NCBI RefSeq assembly: GCF_003386865.1
Contig: NZ_QTUA01000001.1
Location: 1,612,001 to 1,676,000, forward strand
Origin: Calidifontibacter indicus
GTDB taxonomy: Bacteria; Actinomycetota; Actinomycetes; Actinomycetales; Dermatophilaceae
Direction: 5' to 3'
Length of the DNA stretch: 64,000 nt
Shown: piece by piece, positions 37,237-45,802 of the stretch
Numbering within the stretch: position 1 is the stretch's first letter
How the letters are laid out: each line of letters starts with the position of its first letter
Notes under the pieces: generated by a model
Databases searched by the model: none
The model's input: the letters and a program-made list of their open reading frames with translations, nothing else
Told to the model about the DNA's origin: nothing
Translations under genes and position numbers: made by a program

Positions 37237-38139
37237 TCAGGCCGGGCGGGTTGCCTCGACCGGGCCGGGTTCGCCCACCTCGACCGCCGGTTGGACGGTC
37301 GTGAGGTCGCCGCCGCGGCGGACTGTCGCCCAGCGACTGACCTCGCGCCCGAGGAACACGCCCCACAACACGATCGTGCTGAACGCCACCAGGATCGCCG
37401 AAAGGATGAACGCTGCACCGACGAGTCCGTAGTCGGCGACCTCCTCGGTGATCTGCTCCGGCGCGACGATCTGGACGGCGACGAGCAGCACCGTCGTGCC
37501 GAGACCGATGAGCACGGCTCCGGGGAGTAGCTGTCGCCGACGCACCTTGCCGCGCAACAGGATTCGCTGCGTCCACCAGAAGTATGCGAACGCCGCGAGC
37601 CCGGTGCCGGTCGACTCGACGGCCACCTCGCTCGCGCCGGAGATCTCCCACCGGTGGGTGGCCTTGTTGATCCACAGCCCGAACGCGAACAGGGCGGAGG
37701 TCATCACAGCCCAGACGAGGTGTCGCCACGCGCTGCGCCAGTCGGCGTGGGGGAGGCGCCAGATCCGTTCGAAGGTGCGCTGCATGGTGGCGGACAAGCC
37801 GGTGGCGAAGGCGAACGCAATCAGGAAACCGACGACGAACGACCCGATCGTGTCGTGCTTGCTCGGACGGAACAACCGCATGAGTTCGTTCTCTGCGTCG
37901 CCGTGCAGGCCCATCGTGTCCGAGAGCAGGAACGCGACGTCACCCACGTGCCACTCGCGGGCGAGGGCCGACATGGCGACGAGGAACGGCGCGGCGCACA
38001 GCACGTGCTGCGCGGCGAGCGCGAGCGAGTGCACTCCGAGTTCGAGTTCGACCGATTCGTTGTAGAGACGGCCGATGCGGGAGGTCTCCCAGCGGCGGAT
38101 CAGTTCGTCGGTGCGTGCGGACACCGGCTCAGTGTGCAC
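37237..38139 (-). CDS. YhjD/YihY/BrkB-family integral membrane protein
   Basis: 300 residues with six hydrophobic segments and cytoplasmic ends, the plan of the BrkB/YihY family (HDTIGSFVVGFLIAFAFATG; LRGKVRRRQLLPGAVLIG; LVGAAFILSAILVAFSTIVL). Once called ribonuclease BN by error; actual role unknown, and lipid or solute transport has been suggested. It begins with a cytoplasmic amphipathic stretch (SARTDELIRRWETSRIGRL). Alone in its transcription unit. The 42 bases to the convergent MFS stop contain a small GGCGGG/CCCGCC hairpin at 37201-37215. Confidence 0.88.
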   Translation of the reverse strand: MHTEPVSARTDELIRRWETSRIGRLYNESVELELGVHSLALAAQHVLCAAPFLVAMSALAREWHVGDVAFLLSDTMGLHGDAENELMRLFRPSKHDTIGSFVVGFLIAFAFATGLSATMQRTFERIWRLPHADWRSAWRHLVWAVMTSALFAFGLWINKATHRWEISGASEVAVESTGTGLAAFAYFWWTQRILLRGKVRRRQLLPGAVLIGLGTTVLLVAVQIVAPEQITEEVADYGLVGAAFILSAILVAFSTIVLWGVFLGREVSRWATVRRGGDLTTVQPAVEVGEPGPVEATRPA

Positions 38140-38232
38140 CGTCAGCCTGGGACGTGCGCCTTGCGCCGACGTTCATCAACGAGGCGGGGTGGTCAGTCCG
38201 CTACAAGAGCGACCTCGGTCGGCGCAGGTGGG

Positions 38233-38730
38233 TCATTGGCGTGCCAGGCCGAGGCCCGGCAACGGGAGCGGGTTCTGTCCCGGATCGAGGGGTTCTGCGA
38301 AAAAGGCAAACTCGTCGGTGTCGTCGTCCGCCCACAGCGCGCGAGGCGGTTCGGGGCCCCGCCATGCCTTGTAGGTGAGGCTGTCAGGGGTGGCGACGCC
38401 GTACACGTCGCGGAGGGCGATCACGCACATGTCCGCGATCTGTCCCGACTGTGCGAGGGTCGCGGGCAGTTGTAGTGACGTCGTCCAGTTCCGGTCGAGC
38501 GGTGTGTAGGGGGTCCATCCGAGTTCGACGAGGCGCAGTTCACCGGCGGGGTCGGCCGGGCGCTTGAGCGCCGTGCTGGTGTTGGCGACGCACTCGGCGG
38601 ACACGGTGTCGGTGTCGGCCGCGAATTGCACGTATACCCCGGAGGATGATTCCTCGATGATGAGGAACACGCGGTCCTCCAGATCCCGAATCGTCCGGCC
38701 GAGGCGGGTGGTGAATTCGGTCCAGTCCAT
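38233..38730 (-). CDS. TY-Chap (YbjN/CesT-like chaperone fold) protein
   Basis: 165 residues from ATG 38730. The N-terminal 120 residues have the alpha-beta(5)-alpha layout of type III secretion-like chaperones named TY-Chap: MDWTEFTTRLGRTIRDL, then strands RVFLIIEESSSGVYVQFAAD and LVELGWTPYTPLDRNW. The tail is acidic and Pro-rich (FFAEPLDPGQNPLPLPG). In actinobacteria these proteins occur near type VII secretion or toxin genes, but no such gene is visible here. It lies downstream of another small protein gene on the same strand, 56 bases apart, so the two may be cotranscribed. Confidence 0.8.
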   Translation of the reverse strand: MDWTEFTTRLGRTIRDLEDRVFLIIEESSSGVYVQFAADTDTVSAECVANTSTALKRPADPAGELRLVELGWTPYTPLDRNWTTSLQLPATLAQSGQIADMCVIALRDVYGVATPDSLTYKAWRGPEPPRALWADDDTDEFAFFAEPLDPGQNPLPLPGLGLARQ

Positions 38731-38786
38731 GCGCTGAGGCTTTCTCCACGGTTGTCTGTCTGGGGTGCGGCCGCCGGAGGCGATCG

Positions 38787-39257
38787 TCACCAGTCGTTCA
38801 TGACCTTGAGCGCCGTGAGGTCGTTCGGCGTGACGTACGTGGCGACCACGGCGGTGGTGTGGTGGATGCGGATGCCTCCACGCTCGCCGAGATCCCACCG
38901 GGCGGCAGGAACTGCGCCGCGGTTCATTGCAGGTTTACCCCACCGTGAGCGACCCCCGGCGACGTACTCGCTGAAGGCATCCTTGAGAGCATCCATGGCC
39001 TCCCCGTCATCCTGCTCGACGTCGCCGGTCAACGAGAAGGAGAAGGCAGTGACCTCGCTGTCCCGTTTGGAGAGCCCGAGGACCGTCTGGAAGGGGACGT
39101 CGTTGCAACGGGCATAAATCCACTCTCCCTCGATGGTCCAACCGAGCGCCGAGGCCATCTCCCCGGCCGCTTCTTCGCTCATCGGCCACGGCGCAGCCAG
39201 CCAGAAGTCGAGTTGGTCGAGTGCCTGGTCGACGGGGACGTTGGTCACGGAGCTCAT
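38787..39257 (-). CDS. Small hypothetical protein, possibly DUF6301 family
   Basis: 156 residues from ATG 39257, with GGAAGGA just upstream. It starts SVTNVPVDQALDQLDFWLA, then APWPMSEEAAGEMASALGW, beta strands (VTAFSFSLTG) and an IHHTTAVVATYV strand near the end. The layout resembles the DUF6301 family often found next to TY-Chap proteins. I am not certain of that family name, and the function is unknown. Paired with the TY-Chap gene downstream. Confidence 0.65.
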   Translation of the reverse strand: MSSVTNVPVDQALDQLDFWLAAPWPMSEEAAGEMASALGWTIEGEWIYARCNDVPFQTVLGLSKRDSEVTAFSFSLTGDVEQDDGEAMDALKDAFSEYVAGGRSRWGKPAMNRGAVPAARWDLGERGGIRIHHTTAVVATYVTPNDLTALKVMNDW

Positions 39258-39598
39258 CGGATCCTTCCGGTTGCAGGTCTGGAAGCTTGATGCGGTCACG
39301 CTGCAAGATCATCTCGGTCACCCGCGAACGCACGGTGACGTGGCTTTTTGCCGAGGCGATCTGCCTGGCTTGCACGAGGTCATACCGAACCTCAATGCTG
39401 CCATCCGGATGGCAGCTGAGATCGGGGAGTCGGGGCTTCATCGAGGCTGCACAGTGGTCGACCGTCCTCACCTTGCTGCGACAGCACGACGAGATCGAGC
39501 TGGCCGCCGGACGGTCGACGCCCGCGTAGGTCGTCAGTCGGGCGCTCGCACGTGGGTCGGTCACCGGAGCAGCGATCGCGGCTTGCGACAATGCGTCC
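39258..39598. other. Intergenic region without a recognised gene
   Basis: 341 bases between two divergent genes. Open frames exist on both strands (for example plus 39221-39529), but none has a ribosome site or recognisable protein, although the plus-frame piece FIEAAQWSTVLTLLRQ looks helix-like and could be a decayed gene. The right end holds GACAAT (39587-39592), six bases before the RDD gene ATG. No strong hairpin seen apart from GCTGCCATCCGGATGGCAGC near 39400. Confidence 0.35.
39587..39592 (+). promoter_or_regulatory. -10-like box for leaderless RDD mRNA
   Basis: GACAAT ends six bases before the ATG at 39599. Confidence 0.4.
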
Positions 39599-40372
39599 AT
39601 GAGTGAACAGGCGTCGGGCTGGTACCCGGACCCGAACGACCCCGACACCCTCCGGTACTGGGACGGCATCCTGTGGACCGACCGCACGATGCCGCGGATC
39701 AAGCCCGGCTTGGAACAGTCGACGCTCGGGGCGCCGCCGCAGCCGCCGGTGCAGCACCAGTACCCGCAGAACATGCCCTACCCGGGACACCACCCGGCCG
39801 TCCAGACCCGGCTGATGATCGCGGTCACCCCCGACGGGCAGCAGTTGTCCGGGTGGTGGCGCCGGGCGGCGGCGTTCGTCATCGACAACCTGATCACCTT
39901 CGCGATCGCCGTCCCGTTGGCCTGGACGTGGCTGTCGCCGTGGGTCGAGACCTACCGCGACTTCATCTCCGACACCCTCGACGCCAGCCGCACCGGTGGC
40001 AGCACGCCGGAGGTGCCGTCGGCCCTGTTCGACTTCCCGTGGCAGTTCGGTGCGGTGCTCGTCGCGGTCTACTTCGTCTACGAAGTGGCGCTGACCACCT
40101 GGCGCGGGCAGACCGTCGGCAAGATGATCACCGGCATCAAGGTGCGGCGCGAGTCCGACGAACGTCCGCCCACGCTGGTCGCCGCGATCTATCGGTTCGT
40201 GGTCAAGCAGGTGAGTTCGATCTTCGGGATGATCCCGCTGGTCAGCCTGCTCGTGGGGGTCTTCCAGATCGTCGACTACCTGCGTCCGCTCAGCGACCGG
40301 ATGAAGCAGTCGTTCCACGACAGTTGGTCGCAGACGTACGTCGTGCGCAGCACGAAGAAGCCGCGCAGGTAG
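39599..40372 (+). CDS. RDD-family membrane protein with N-terminal DUF2510 domain
   Basis: 257 residues. A DUF2510 module sits at the N-terminus (GWYPDPNDPDTLRYWDGILW), followed by a Pro/Gln-rich linker (APPQPPVQHQYPQNMPYPGH) and an RDD domain (about 80-250) with three or so membrane segments and the signature WWRRAAAFVIDN and GQTVGKMITGIKV. RDD proteins are small transporters or membrane anchors of mostly unknown role; DUF2510 is a short tryptophan-rich module at membrane proteins' cytoplasmic side. GACAAT six bases before the ATG suggests a leaderless mRNA. Convergent with fahA. Confidence 0.9.
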   Translation: MSEQASGWYPDPNDPDTLRYWDGILWTDRTMPRIKPGLEQSTLGAPPQPPVQHQYPQNMPYPGHHPAVQTRLMIAVTPDGQQLSGWWRRAAAFVIDNLITFAIAVPLAWTWLSPWVETYRDFISDTLDASRTGGSTPEVPSALFDFPWQFGAVLVAVYFVYEVALTTWRGQTVGKMITGIKVRRESDERPPTLVAAIYRFVVKQVSSIFGMIPLVSLLVGVFQIVDYLRPLSDRMKQSFHDSWSQTYVVRSTKKPRR

Positions 40373-40432
40373 CGGGTCCTGTTCGGGCGGGCTCGTACGG
40401 GCCGTCGCGTGCGGCCGGTCAGGTGTGGGCGG

Positions 40433-41638
40433 TCAGGTGCGGGCGGGCAGGATCCGCCCGGTCACCTCACCGAGTCCGATCCGCCCGCCGTCCGTGCCCG
40501 GTGCGGTGGCGCGCAGGGTCACGACGTCGCCGTCCTCCAGGAACGACCGGGTCGAACCGTCGGCGAGTTGCAGGGGTTCCTTGCCGCTCCAGGTGAGTTC
40601 GAGCAGGCTGCCGCGCTGGTCGGCCTCGGTGCCTGACACGGTGCCCGATGCGAACAGGTCGCCGGTGCGCAGACAAGCGCCGTTGACGGTGAGATGGGCG
40701 AGCATCTGGGTGGGCGACCAGTACGTCGTCGAGTAGGGCGGGCGACTGATGACGGTGCCGCCCAGCTCGACCTCGATGTCGATGTCGAGCCCGAACCGAT
40801 CCTCGCCCCGCAGGTAGGGGAGTGGTTGCGGATCCTGCTGCGGGGCAGCGGTTCTCGCGGCGCTGAGGGCGTCCATCGGGGTGATCCATGCCGCCAGCGA
40901 CGACGCGAACGACTTGCCGAGGAACGGCCCGAGCGGCACGTACTCCCAGGCTTGAATGTCGCGTGCCGACCAGTCGTTGAACAGCCCCACGCCGAACAGG
41001 TGATCGGCGGCCTCGTCGACGCCGACCCGCGTGCCGATCGCGGTGTCGCCGCCGACGACGAAGCCGAGTTCGGCCTCGATGTCGAGTCGGATGCTGGGGC
41101 CGAAGGTCGGTTCGGCGTCGGTGGGCGCCTTGCGCTGGCCGCACGGTCGGACGATGTCCGTGCCGGAGACGACGACCGTGCCCGCACGGCCGTGATAGCC
41201 GATCGGGAGGTGCTTCCAGTTGGGGGTGAGCGCGGCGCCGTCCGGTCGGAAGATCCTGCCGACGTTCGTCGCGTGCTGCTCGCTGGCGTAGAAGTCGACG
41301 TAGTCGGCCACCGCGATCGGCAGATGCAGGGTGACTTCGGTGAGCGGGTGCAGCCGGGCCGCGACCACCTCGGCTCGGGACTCGTCGCGCAGTGTGTCCC
41401 GCAGCCACGCGCGGGCGGCCCTCCACGACGGGCGTCCTTGGGCGACAAAGGAGTTCAGCGTCGACTGCGACCAGGCATCGATCCACGCATCGCCTCCCGC
41501 ATCGGCCGCGAGCCCGGCGAGATCGATCGCGTGGTCACGCAGGCGCGCCACGACGTGCGGGGCGTGGCCGGGTTTCGACGCGATGCCGTACGGCAGGTTG
41601 TCGAGCCCGAAGAGTTCGGTCGTCGGCAGGGTGGTCAC
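40433..41638 (-). CDS. fahA: Fumarylacetoacetase
   Basis: 401 residues. Splits fumarylacetoacetate into fumarate and acetoacetate, the last step of tyrosine breakdown. The N-terminal SH3-like domain begins FGLDNLPYGIASKPG. The catalytic domain has the metal-binding pieces ADYVDFYASEQHATN and LDIEAELGFVVGGD, and GLFNDWSARDIQAWEYVPLG. Start GTG 41638, with GAGGAGC at spacing 6. It overlaps the stop of the small Cys-rich gene (GTGA), so both are translated together. Divergent from hmgA across 71 bases; hppD is 7.4 kb away. Confidence 0.96.
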   Translation of the reverse strand: MTTLPTTELFGLDNLPYGIASKPGHAPHVVARLRDHAIDLAGLAADAGGDAWIDAWSQSTLNSFVAQGRPSWRAARAWLRDTLRDESRAEVVAARLHPLTEVTLHLPIAVADYVDFYASEQHATNVGRIFRPDGAALTPNWKHLPIGYHGRAGTVVVSGTDIVRPCGQRKAPTDAEPTFGPSIRLDIEAELGFVVGGDTAIGTRVGVDEAADHLFGVGLFNDWSARDIQAWEYVPLGPFLGKSFASSLAAWITPMDALSAARTAAPQQDPQPLPYLRGEDRFGLDIDIEVELGGTVISRPPYSTTYWSPTQMLAHLTVNGACLRTGDLFASGTVSGTEADQRGSLLELTWSGKEPLQLADGSTRSFLEDGDVVTLRATAPGTDGGRIGLGEVTGRILPART

Positions 41639-41868
41639 TGATGCTCCTCGGGGGTTGGGTCGATGAGGCCGAGCGTGCGTAACTCGGCGATGGGTTCGTC
41701 GACGTCGCAACAGCCGTAACCGCCGGGGCGGCGTTCGTCGAGGACGGTGCTCGCGTCGTCGGTGGAGGTCATCAGGGCGTCGATCGCGGCGAGCACGTTG
41801 CGAAGAGGGTCGGCACAGCCACTGCAGGCGGTTGCGGGCGCATGGGCGAGCGCATTGACATGGGTCAC
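41635..41868 (-). CDS. Small Cys-rich hypothetical protein coupled to fahA
   Basis: 77 residues, ATG 41868 to a stop that overlaps the fahA start. Third codon positions are almost all G or C, as in real genes here. It has a CxxC (ATACSGCADPL), a CC pair (GGYGCCDVDEP) and a short helical middle (RNVLAAIDALM), with the C-terminus ending PTPEEHQ. The four Cys could bind a metal or a thiol cofactor. I know no family for it. As the first gene of the fahA operon and divergent from hmgA, it probably acts in or senses homogentisate breakdown (inference). Confidence 0.65.
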   Translation of the reverse strand: MTHVNALAHAPATACSGCADPLRNVLAAIDALMTSTDDASTVLDERRPGGYGCCDVDEPIAELRTLGLIDPTPEEHQ

Positions 41869-41882
41869 ACCCTAGCCGCATG

Positions 41883-41921
41883 CTTGTAACGATAAACAAG
41901 TATTAGCGTCCGATAATCGGA
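41883..41921. promoter_or_regulatory. Two palindromes in the divergent fahA-operon/hmgA control region
   Basis: CTTGTAACGATAAACAAG (41883-41900) has 5-bp arms, and TCCGATAATCGGA (41909-41921) has 5-bp arms around TAA. Both are AT-rich islands in a GC-rich genome and lie in the 71 bases between the two divergent starts. They look like operator sites for one regulator. The hmgA ribosome site GAAGGA (41927-41932) follows. Confidence 0.55.
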
Positions 41922-41939
41922 TGCACGAAGGATGTGGCC

Positions 41940-43160
41940 ATGGCCTTCTACCGAGCACAGGGATCGGTGCCGCCGAAGCGGCACACCCAGCACCGGGGCG
42001 ACGACGGCGGGCTCTTCTACGAGGAGCTGATGGGGGAGGAAGGCTTCTCGTCAGACTCCTCGCTGCTCTACCACCGCTTCATCCCGTCAGCGATCAGTGA
42101 TGCGCGTGAATGGCCACTCGACCTGCGCACGACACCCAACCATCCGTTGTTGCCGCGGCATCTGAAGCTGCACGACCTGTTCGATGCCGACAGCCATGGT
42201 GTCGACGTCGTGACCGGACGTCGGCTGGTGCTCGGCAACGGCGACGTGCGTATCTCCTATGTCGTCGCCGACGCGCCGAGTCCGTGGTATCGCAACGGAA
42301 TTGGCGATGAGTGCATCTACGTCGAGCGCGGCGGTGCCCGGGTCGAGACGGTGTTTGGGATGTTCGTCGTGGGAGAGGGTGACTACCTGGTGATCCCGCG
42401 GGCCACCACCCATCGATGGCTGCCGTTGGTGGCCGGCGACGAAGGCTTCGCCGAACCGCTGCGTGCGTATGCGATCGAAGCCAACTCCCACATCGCACCG
42501 CCGAAGCGCTACCTGTCGAAGTTCGGGCAGTTGCTGGAGCACGCGCCGTACTGCGAGCGCGACCTGCGCGGGCCGGAGGGCCCGCTGCTCGCCGAGGACA
42601 TCGGGGCCGATCCCGAGGCGGCCACGGAGGTCTACATCAAGCACCGGACGTCGACCGGCATCGTCGGCACGGTCTACACCTACCCGTACCACCCGCTGGA
42701 GGTCGTCGGCTGGGACGGCTGTCTCTACCCATACGCCTTCAACGTCGCCGACTTCGAGCCGATCACCGGACGCGTGCACCAGCCGCCGCCGGTGCACCAG
42801 GTGTTCGAGGGCTACAACTTCGTCATCTGCAACTTCGTGCCGCGCAAGGTCGACTATCACCCGCTGTCGATCCCGGTGCCCTACTACCACTCGAACGTCG
42901 ACAGCGACGAGGTGATGTTCTACGTCGACGGCGACTACGAGGCGCGCAAAGGTTCGGGCATCGGCAAGGGGTCGATCTCGCTGCACCCCGGCGGTCACGC
43001 GCACGGTCCGCAACCCGGGGCGACCGAGGCGTCGATCGGGGTCGAGCGGTTCGACGAACTGGCGGTCATGGTCGACACCTTCCGCCCGCTCGAACTCGGC
43101 GAAGCGGGCACGGCCGTCGACGACGGCAAGTACGCCTGGAGCTGGGTCGGTGGCCGGTGA
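41940..43160 (+). CDS. hmgA: Homogentisate 1,2-dioxygenase
   Basis: 406 residues. Opens the homogentisate ring to maleylacetoacetate using Fe(II). The cupin-type C-terminal region is present: VDYHPLSIPVPYYHSNVDSD, then EVMFYVDGDYEARKGSGIGK and ISLHPGGHAHGPQPGA, which carry the metal-binding His and Glu. The N-terminus has PPKRHTQHRGDDGGLFYEEL. Start ATG 41940, seven bases after GAAGGA; GTG 41934 is an alternative. Divergent from the fahA operon. No maleylacetoacetate isomerase gene is visible in the window. Confidence 0.95.
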   Translation: MAFYRAQGSVPPKRHTQHRGDDGGLFYEELMGEEGFSSDSSLLYHRFIPSAISDAREWPLDLRTTPNHPLLPRHLKLHDLFDADSHGVDVVTGRRLVLGNGDVRISYVVADAPSPWYRNGIGDECIYVERGGARVETVFGMFVVGEGDYLVIPRATTHRWLPLVAGDEGFAEPLRAYAIEANSHIAPPKRYLSKFGQLLEHAPYCERDLRGPEGPLLAEDIGADPEAATEVYIKHRTSTGIVGTVYTYPYHPLEVVGWDGCLYPYAFNVADFEPITGRVHQPPPVHQVFEGYNFVICNFVPRKVDYHPLSIPVPYYHSNVDSDEVMFYVDGDYEARKGSGIGKGSISLHPGGHAHGPQPGATEASIGVERFDELAVMVDTFRPLELGEAGTAVDDGKYAWSWVGGR

Positions 43161-43291
43161 CGTTCGCGCGATATTCAGGTGAACGATGCGATTGGGTGCC
43201 TCCCAACGGCATGTCGGCGCGCTGAGAGGTCTAGCGTCACCGCGGGGCCGGATCAGGCGCCCCGCACGACGCGAACCACACCGGGAGAGTC

Positions 43292-45109
43292 ATGTCCGTT
43301 GACCTCACTGCAAGCCGCCGTCAGATGCTGGGGATGGCGGTGATCGGAGGGGCCGGACTGTTCGCGGCGAAGGTGCCTGCCGCACAAGCCGATCCGGCGG
43401 GCGTTCGGCTCACCGTGCTCGGCACCACCGACCTGCACGGCAACGTTCTCAATTGGGACTACTTCAAGAACGCCGAGTACAACGACGCCGCGAGCAACGA
43501 CATCGGCGTCGCCAAGTGCGCCACGCTGATCAAGGCGATGCGCGCCGAGCGGGGCGCCGACTCGTGTGTGACGCTCGATGCCGGCGACACCATCCAGGGC
43601 ACCCCGCTGGCGTACTACTACGCGAAGATCGACCCGATCACCAAGGGATCGACCCACCCGATGGCCACCGCGATGAACGCGATCGGCTACGACGCGGCCG
43701 CAATGGGCAACCACGAGTTCAACTACGGCCTCGACACCCTCGACACCTTCCGCCGCCAGCTGCGCTTCCCGCTGCTGTGCGCGAACGCGCTCGACTGGAA
43801 CACGGGCCGATCGGTCTACCCGACCTACATCATCAAGACGGTCAACCTGAAGGGGAGCAAGCCGATCAAGGTCGGCATCGTCGGTCTGGTCACCCCGGGT
43901 GTCTCGATCTGGGACAAGGCCAATGTCGAAGGCAAGGTGAAGTTCAACGGCATCGTCGAGCAGGCGAAGATCGTCGTGCCGCAGGTGAAGAAGGCCGGCG
44001 CCGACGTCGTCATCGTGTCGGCCCACTCCGGTGCCGACGGTTCGTCGTCGTGGGGCGACGCGATTCCGTTCGTCGAGAACGCCGCCACCCAGCTGGCCGA
44101 GGAGGTCGCCGACATCGACGCGATCCTGGTCGGTCACGCGCACAAGGAGATCCCGCAGCGCTATGTCGTCAACAAGGCGACCGGCAAGCAGGTGCTGCTC
44201 TCGGAGCCGCTGTACTGGGGCATGCGGGTCACCGTCATGGACCTCGACCTCACCAAGGTGCGCGGTCAGTGGGAGGTCGCTTCGGCGTCCGCAACCTTGT
44301 TGAACGCCAACACCGTTCCCGAGGACAAGCAGGTCGCCGACCTCGTCCGCCCGGCGCACCAGAAGGTGCTCGAGTACGTCAACGGCGTCATCGGCACCTG
44401 CAAGCAGGAGATGACCGGCGCGACCGCGTGCTGGGAGGACTCCGCCGCGGTCGACCTCATCAACTACGTGCAGGCCCAGGCGGTCAAGGCCGGCCTCGTC
44501 GGCACCGCCGAGGAGAACACCCCGGTGCTCTCGATCGCGGCACCGTTCAGCCGCACGGCGCGCATCCCCGCAGGTGACGTCACGGTGCGCGACGTGGCCG
44601 GGTTGTACGTCTTCGACAACACGCTGCTCGGCATCAAGTTCACCGGCAAGCAGGTGAAGGCCTACCTGGAGAAGTCGGTCGAGTACTTCCGGCAGGTCAG
44701 CAGCGCCGGCCCGGTGCCGTCGGCGCAGGTCACCAACGCGGTGACCCCGGCGGCCCCGAGCGGCACGCCCGACTACAACTACGACGTCATGGGCGGGCTC
44801 GACAAGCCGCTCACCTACGACATCGACCTGTCGGTGCCGGCCGGCAACCGCATCCGCAACCTGTCGTACGGCGGCACCCCGGTCGCGGACGGCGACAGCT
44901 ACGTGATCGCGATCAACAACTACCGCCAGTCCGGTGGCGGCGGCTTCCCGGATGTCACCACCGCACCGGTCGTCTACAACCGCCAGAACGAGATCCGTCA
45001 GCTGATCATCGACTGGGTGGCCGCGAACAAGGTGATCGACCCGGCCACCTTCCACGCCGTCGACTGGAAGCTGACCTACGGCACCGCGCCGCTGGTCGTC
45101 ACCCCCTGA
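43292..45109 (+). CDS. Tat-exported bifunctional metallophosphatase/5'-nucleotidase
   Basis: 605 residues. The N-terminus is a twin-arginine signal (ASRRQMLGMAVIGGAG, cleavage near 30). Metallophosphoesterase domain (about 40-300): TTDLHGNVLNWDY, DAGDTIQGTPLAYYYAKI, MGNHEFNYGLDTL, VGHAHKEIPQRYV. The 5'-nucleotidase C-terminal domain follows (330-570), with the substrate stack FDNTLLGIKF and INNYRQSGGGGF. It hydrolyses nucleotides or cyclic nucleotides outside the membrane, releasing nucleosides and phosphate. A hairpin element starts 28 bases after the stop; the convergent gene beyond it is pncA. Confidence 0.94.
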   Translation: MSVDLTASRRQMLGMAVIGGAGLFAAKVPAAQADPAGVRLTVLGTTDLHGNVLNWDYFKNAEYNDAASNDIGVAKCATLIKAMRAERGADSCVTLDAGDTIQGTPLAYYYAKIDPITKGSTHPMATAMNAIGYDAAAMGNHEFNYGLDTLDTFRRQLRFPLLCANALDWNTGRSVYPTYIIKTVNLKGSKPIKVGIVGLVTPGVSIWDKANVEGKVKFNGIVEQAKIVVPQVKKAGADVVIVSAHSGADGSSSWGDAIPFVENAATQLAEEVADIDAILVGHAHKEIPQRYVVNKATGKQVLLSEPLYWGMRVTVMDLDLTKVRGQWEVASASATLLNANTVPEDKQVADLVRPAHQKVLEYVNGVIGTCKQEMTGATACWEDSAAVDLINYVQAQAVKAGLVGTAEENTPVLSIAAPFSRTARIPAGDVTVRDVAGLYVFDNTLLGIKFTGKQVKAYLEKSVEYFRQVSSAGPVPSAQVTNAVTPAAPSGTPDYNYDVMGGLDKPLTYDIDLSVPAGNRIRNLSYGGTPVADGDSYVIAINNYRQSGGGGFPDVTTAPVVYNRQNEIRQLIIDWVAANKVIDPATFHAVDWKLTYGTAPLVVTP

Positions 45110-45136
45110 CGAGCGCCCTCAGCAACACCGCACCAC

Positions 45137-45210
45137 CCGCAAACGCTGCACTTCCCGCCAGACGCCGCTGTTGCAACAGCAGCGTCTGCAGGGGAGTGCA
45201 GCGTTTGCGG
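45137..45210. repeat. Hairpin element, copy 3 (~74 bp)
   Basis: Ends CCGCAAACGCTGCAC (45137-45151) and GTGCAGCGTTTGCGG (45196-45210) are perfect inverted copies. Inside, AGACGC/GCGTCT and the palindrome GCTGTTGCAACAGC at the centre extend the stem to almost the full length. It shares the flank ACCACCCGCAAACGCTGCAC and then TTCCCG with copy 1. It lies between convergent genes. Confidence 0.9.
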
Positions 45211-45217
45211 TTGGGGG

Positions 45218-45802
45218 TCAGGCTTCGACGACGGGTTCGCCGGTGAGGCCGACGCCCGCCTCGCGCAGTTCGGTGAGGGCGGACGCGGTGGTCTCGGCGG
45301 AGACCCCGGCGGTGAGTTGCAACAGCACGGACGTCTCGAACCCGGCGCGGTTGGCATCGAGGGCGGTCGCCTTCACGCAGAAGTCGGTGGCGATGCCGAC
45401 GACGTCGACGGTGTCGACCTCGTTGTCGCGCAGCCAGCTCTCCAGGCTTGCGCCGTGCTCGTCGTGGCCTTCGAAGCCGCTGTAGGCGGCTTCGTGCTCA
45501 CCCTTGCGGAAGATTCGGTCGGTCAGCGAGATGGCCGGCCCGACCTCCGGGCGGAAGCTGGCTCCGTCGGTGCCGACCTTGCAATGCACCGGCCAGCTGT
45601 GGTTGAAATCGGGTTCGTCCGACCAGTGGTCGCCCGGGTCGACGTGCCAGTCGGCCGTCGCGACGATCGTGCGGTAGTCCTCGCCCTGGCTCGTCACGTA
45701 ATGGGCGATCTGCTCGGCCACCTTCGTGCCGCCGGCGACCGCCAGCGAGCCACCCTCGCAGAAGTCGTTCTGAACGTCGACGATGATCAGTGCGCGCGTC
45801 AT
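45218..45802 (-). CDS. pncA: Nicotinamidase (isochorismatase family)
   Basis: 194 residues. Deamidates nicotinamide to nicotinate for NAD salvage (and would act on pyrazinamide). Catalytic triad: Asp9 (IIVDVQNDF), Lys100 (IFRKGEHEA) and Cys142 (GIATDFCVKAT). Metal site: Asp51 and His53 (TADWHVDP), with His68 a further candidate. The start ATG overlaps the stop of the upstream TetR gene (ATGA), so both come from one mRNA. The partner pncB is 5 kb away. Confidence 0.96.
   Translation of the reverse strand: MTRALIIVDVQNDFCEGGSLAVAGGTKVAEQIAHYVTSQGEDYRTIVATADWHVDPGDHWSDEPDFNHSWPVHCKVGTDGASFRPEVGPAISLTDRIFRKGEHEAAYSGFEGHDEHGASLESWLRDNEVDTVDVVGIATDFCVKATALDANRAGFETSVLLQLTAGVSAETTASALTELREAGVGLTGEPVVEA

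Noticed and set aside
39007-39774. Minus-strand open frame across the 341-base gap
   Set aside because: It overlaps two real genes in other frames and has no recognisable domain or start signal.
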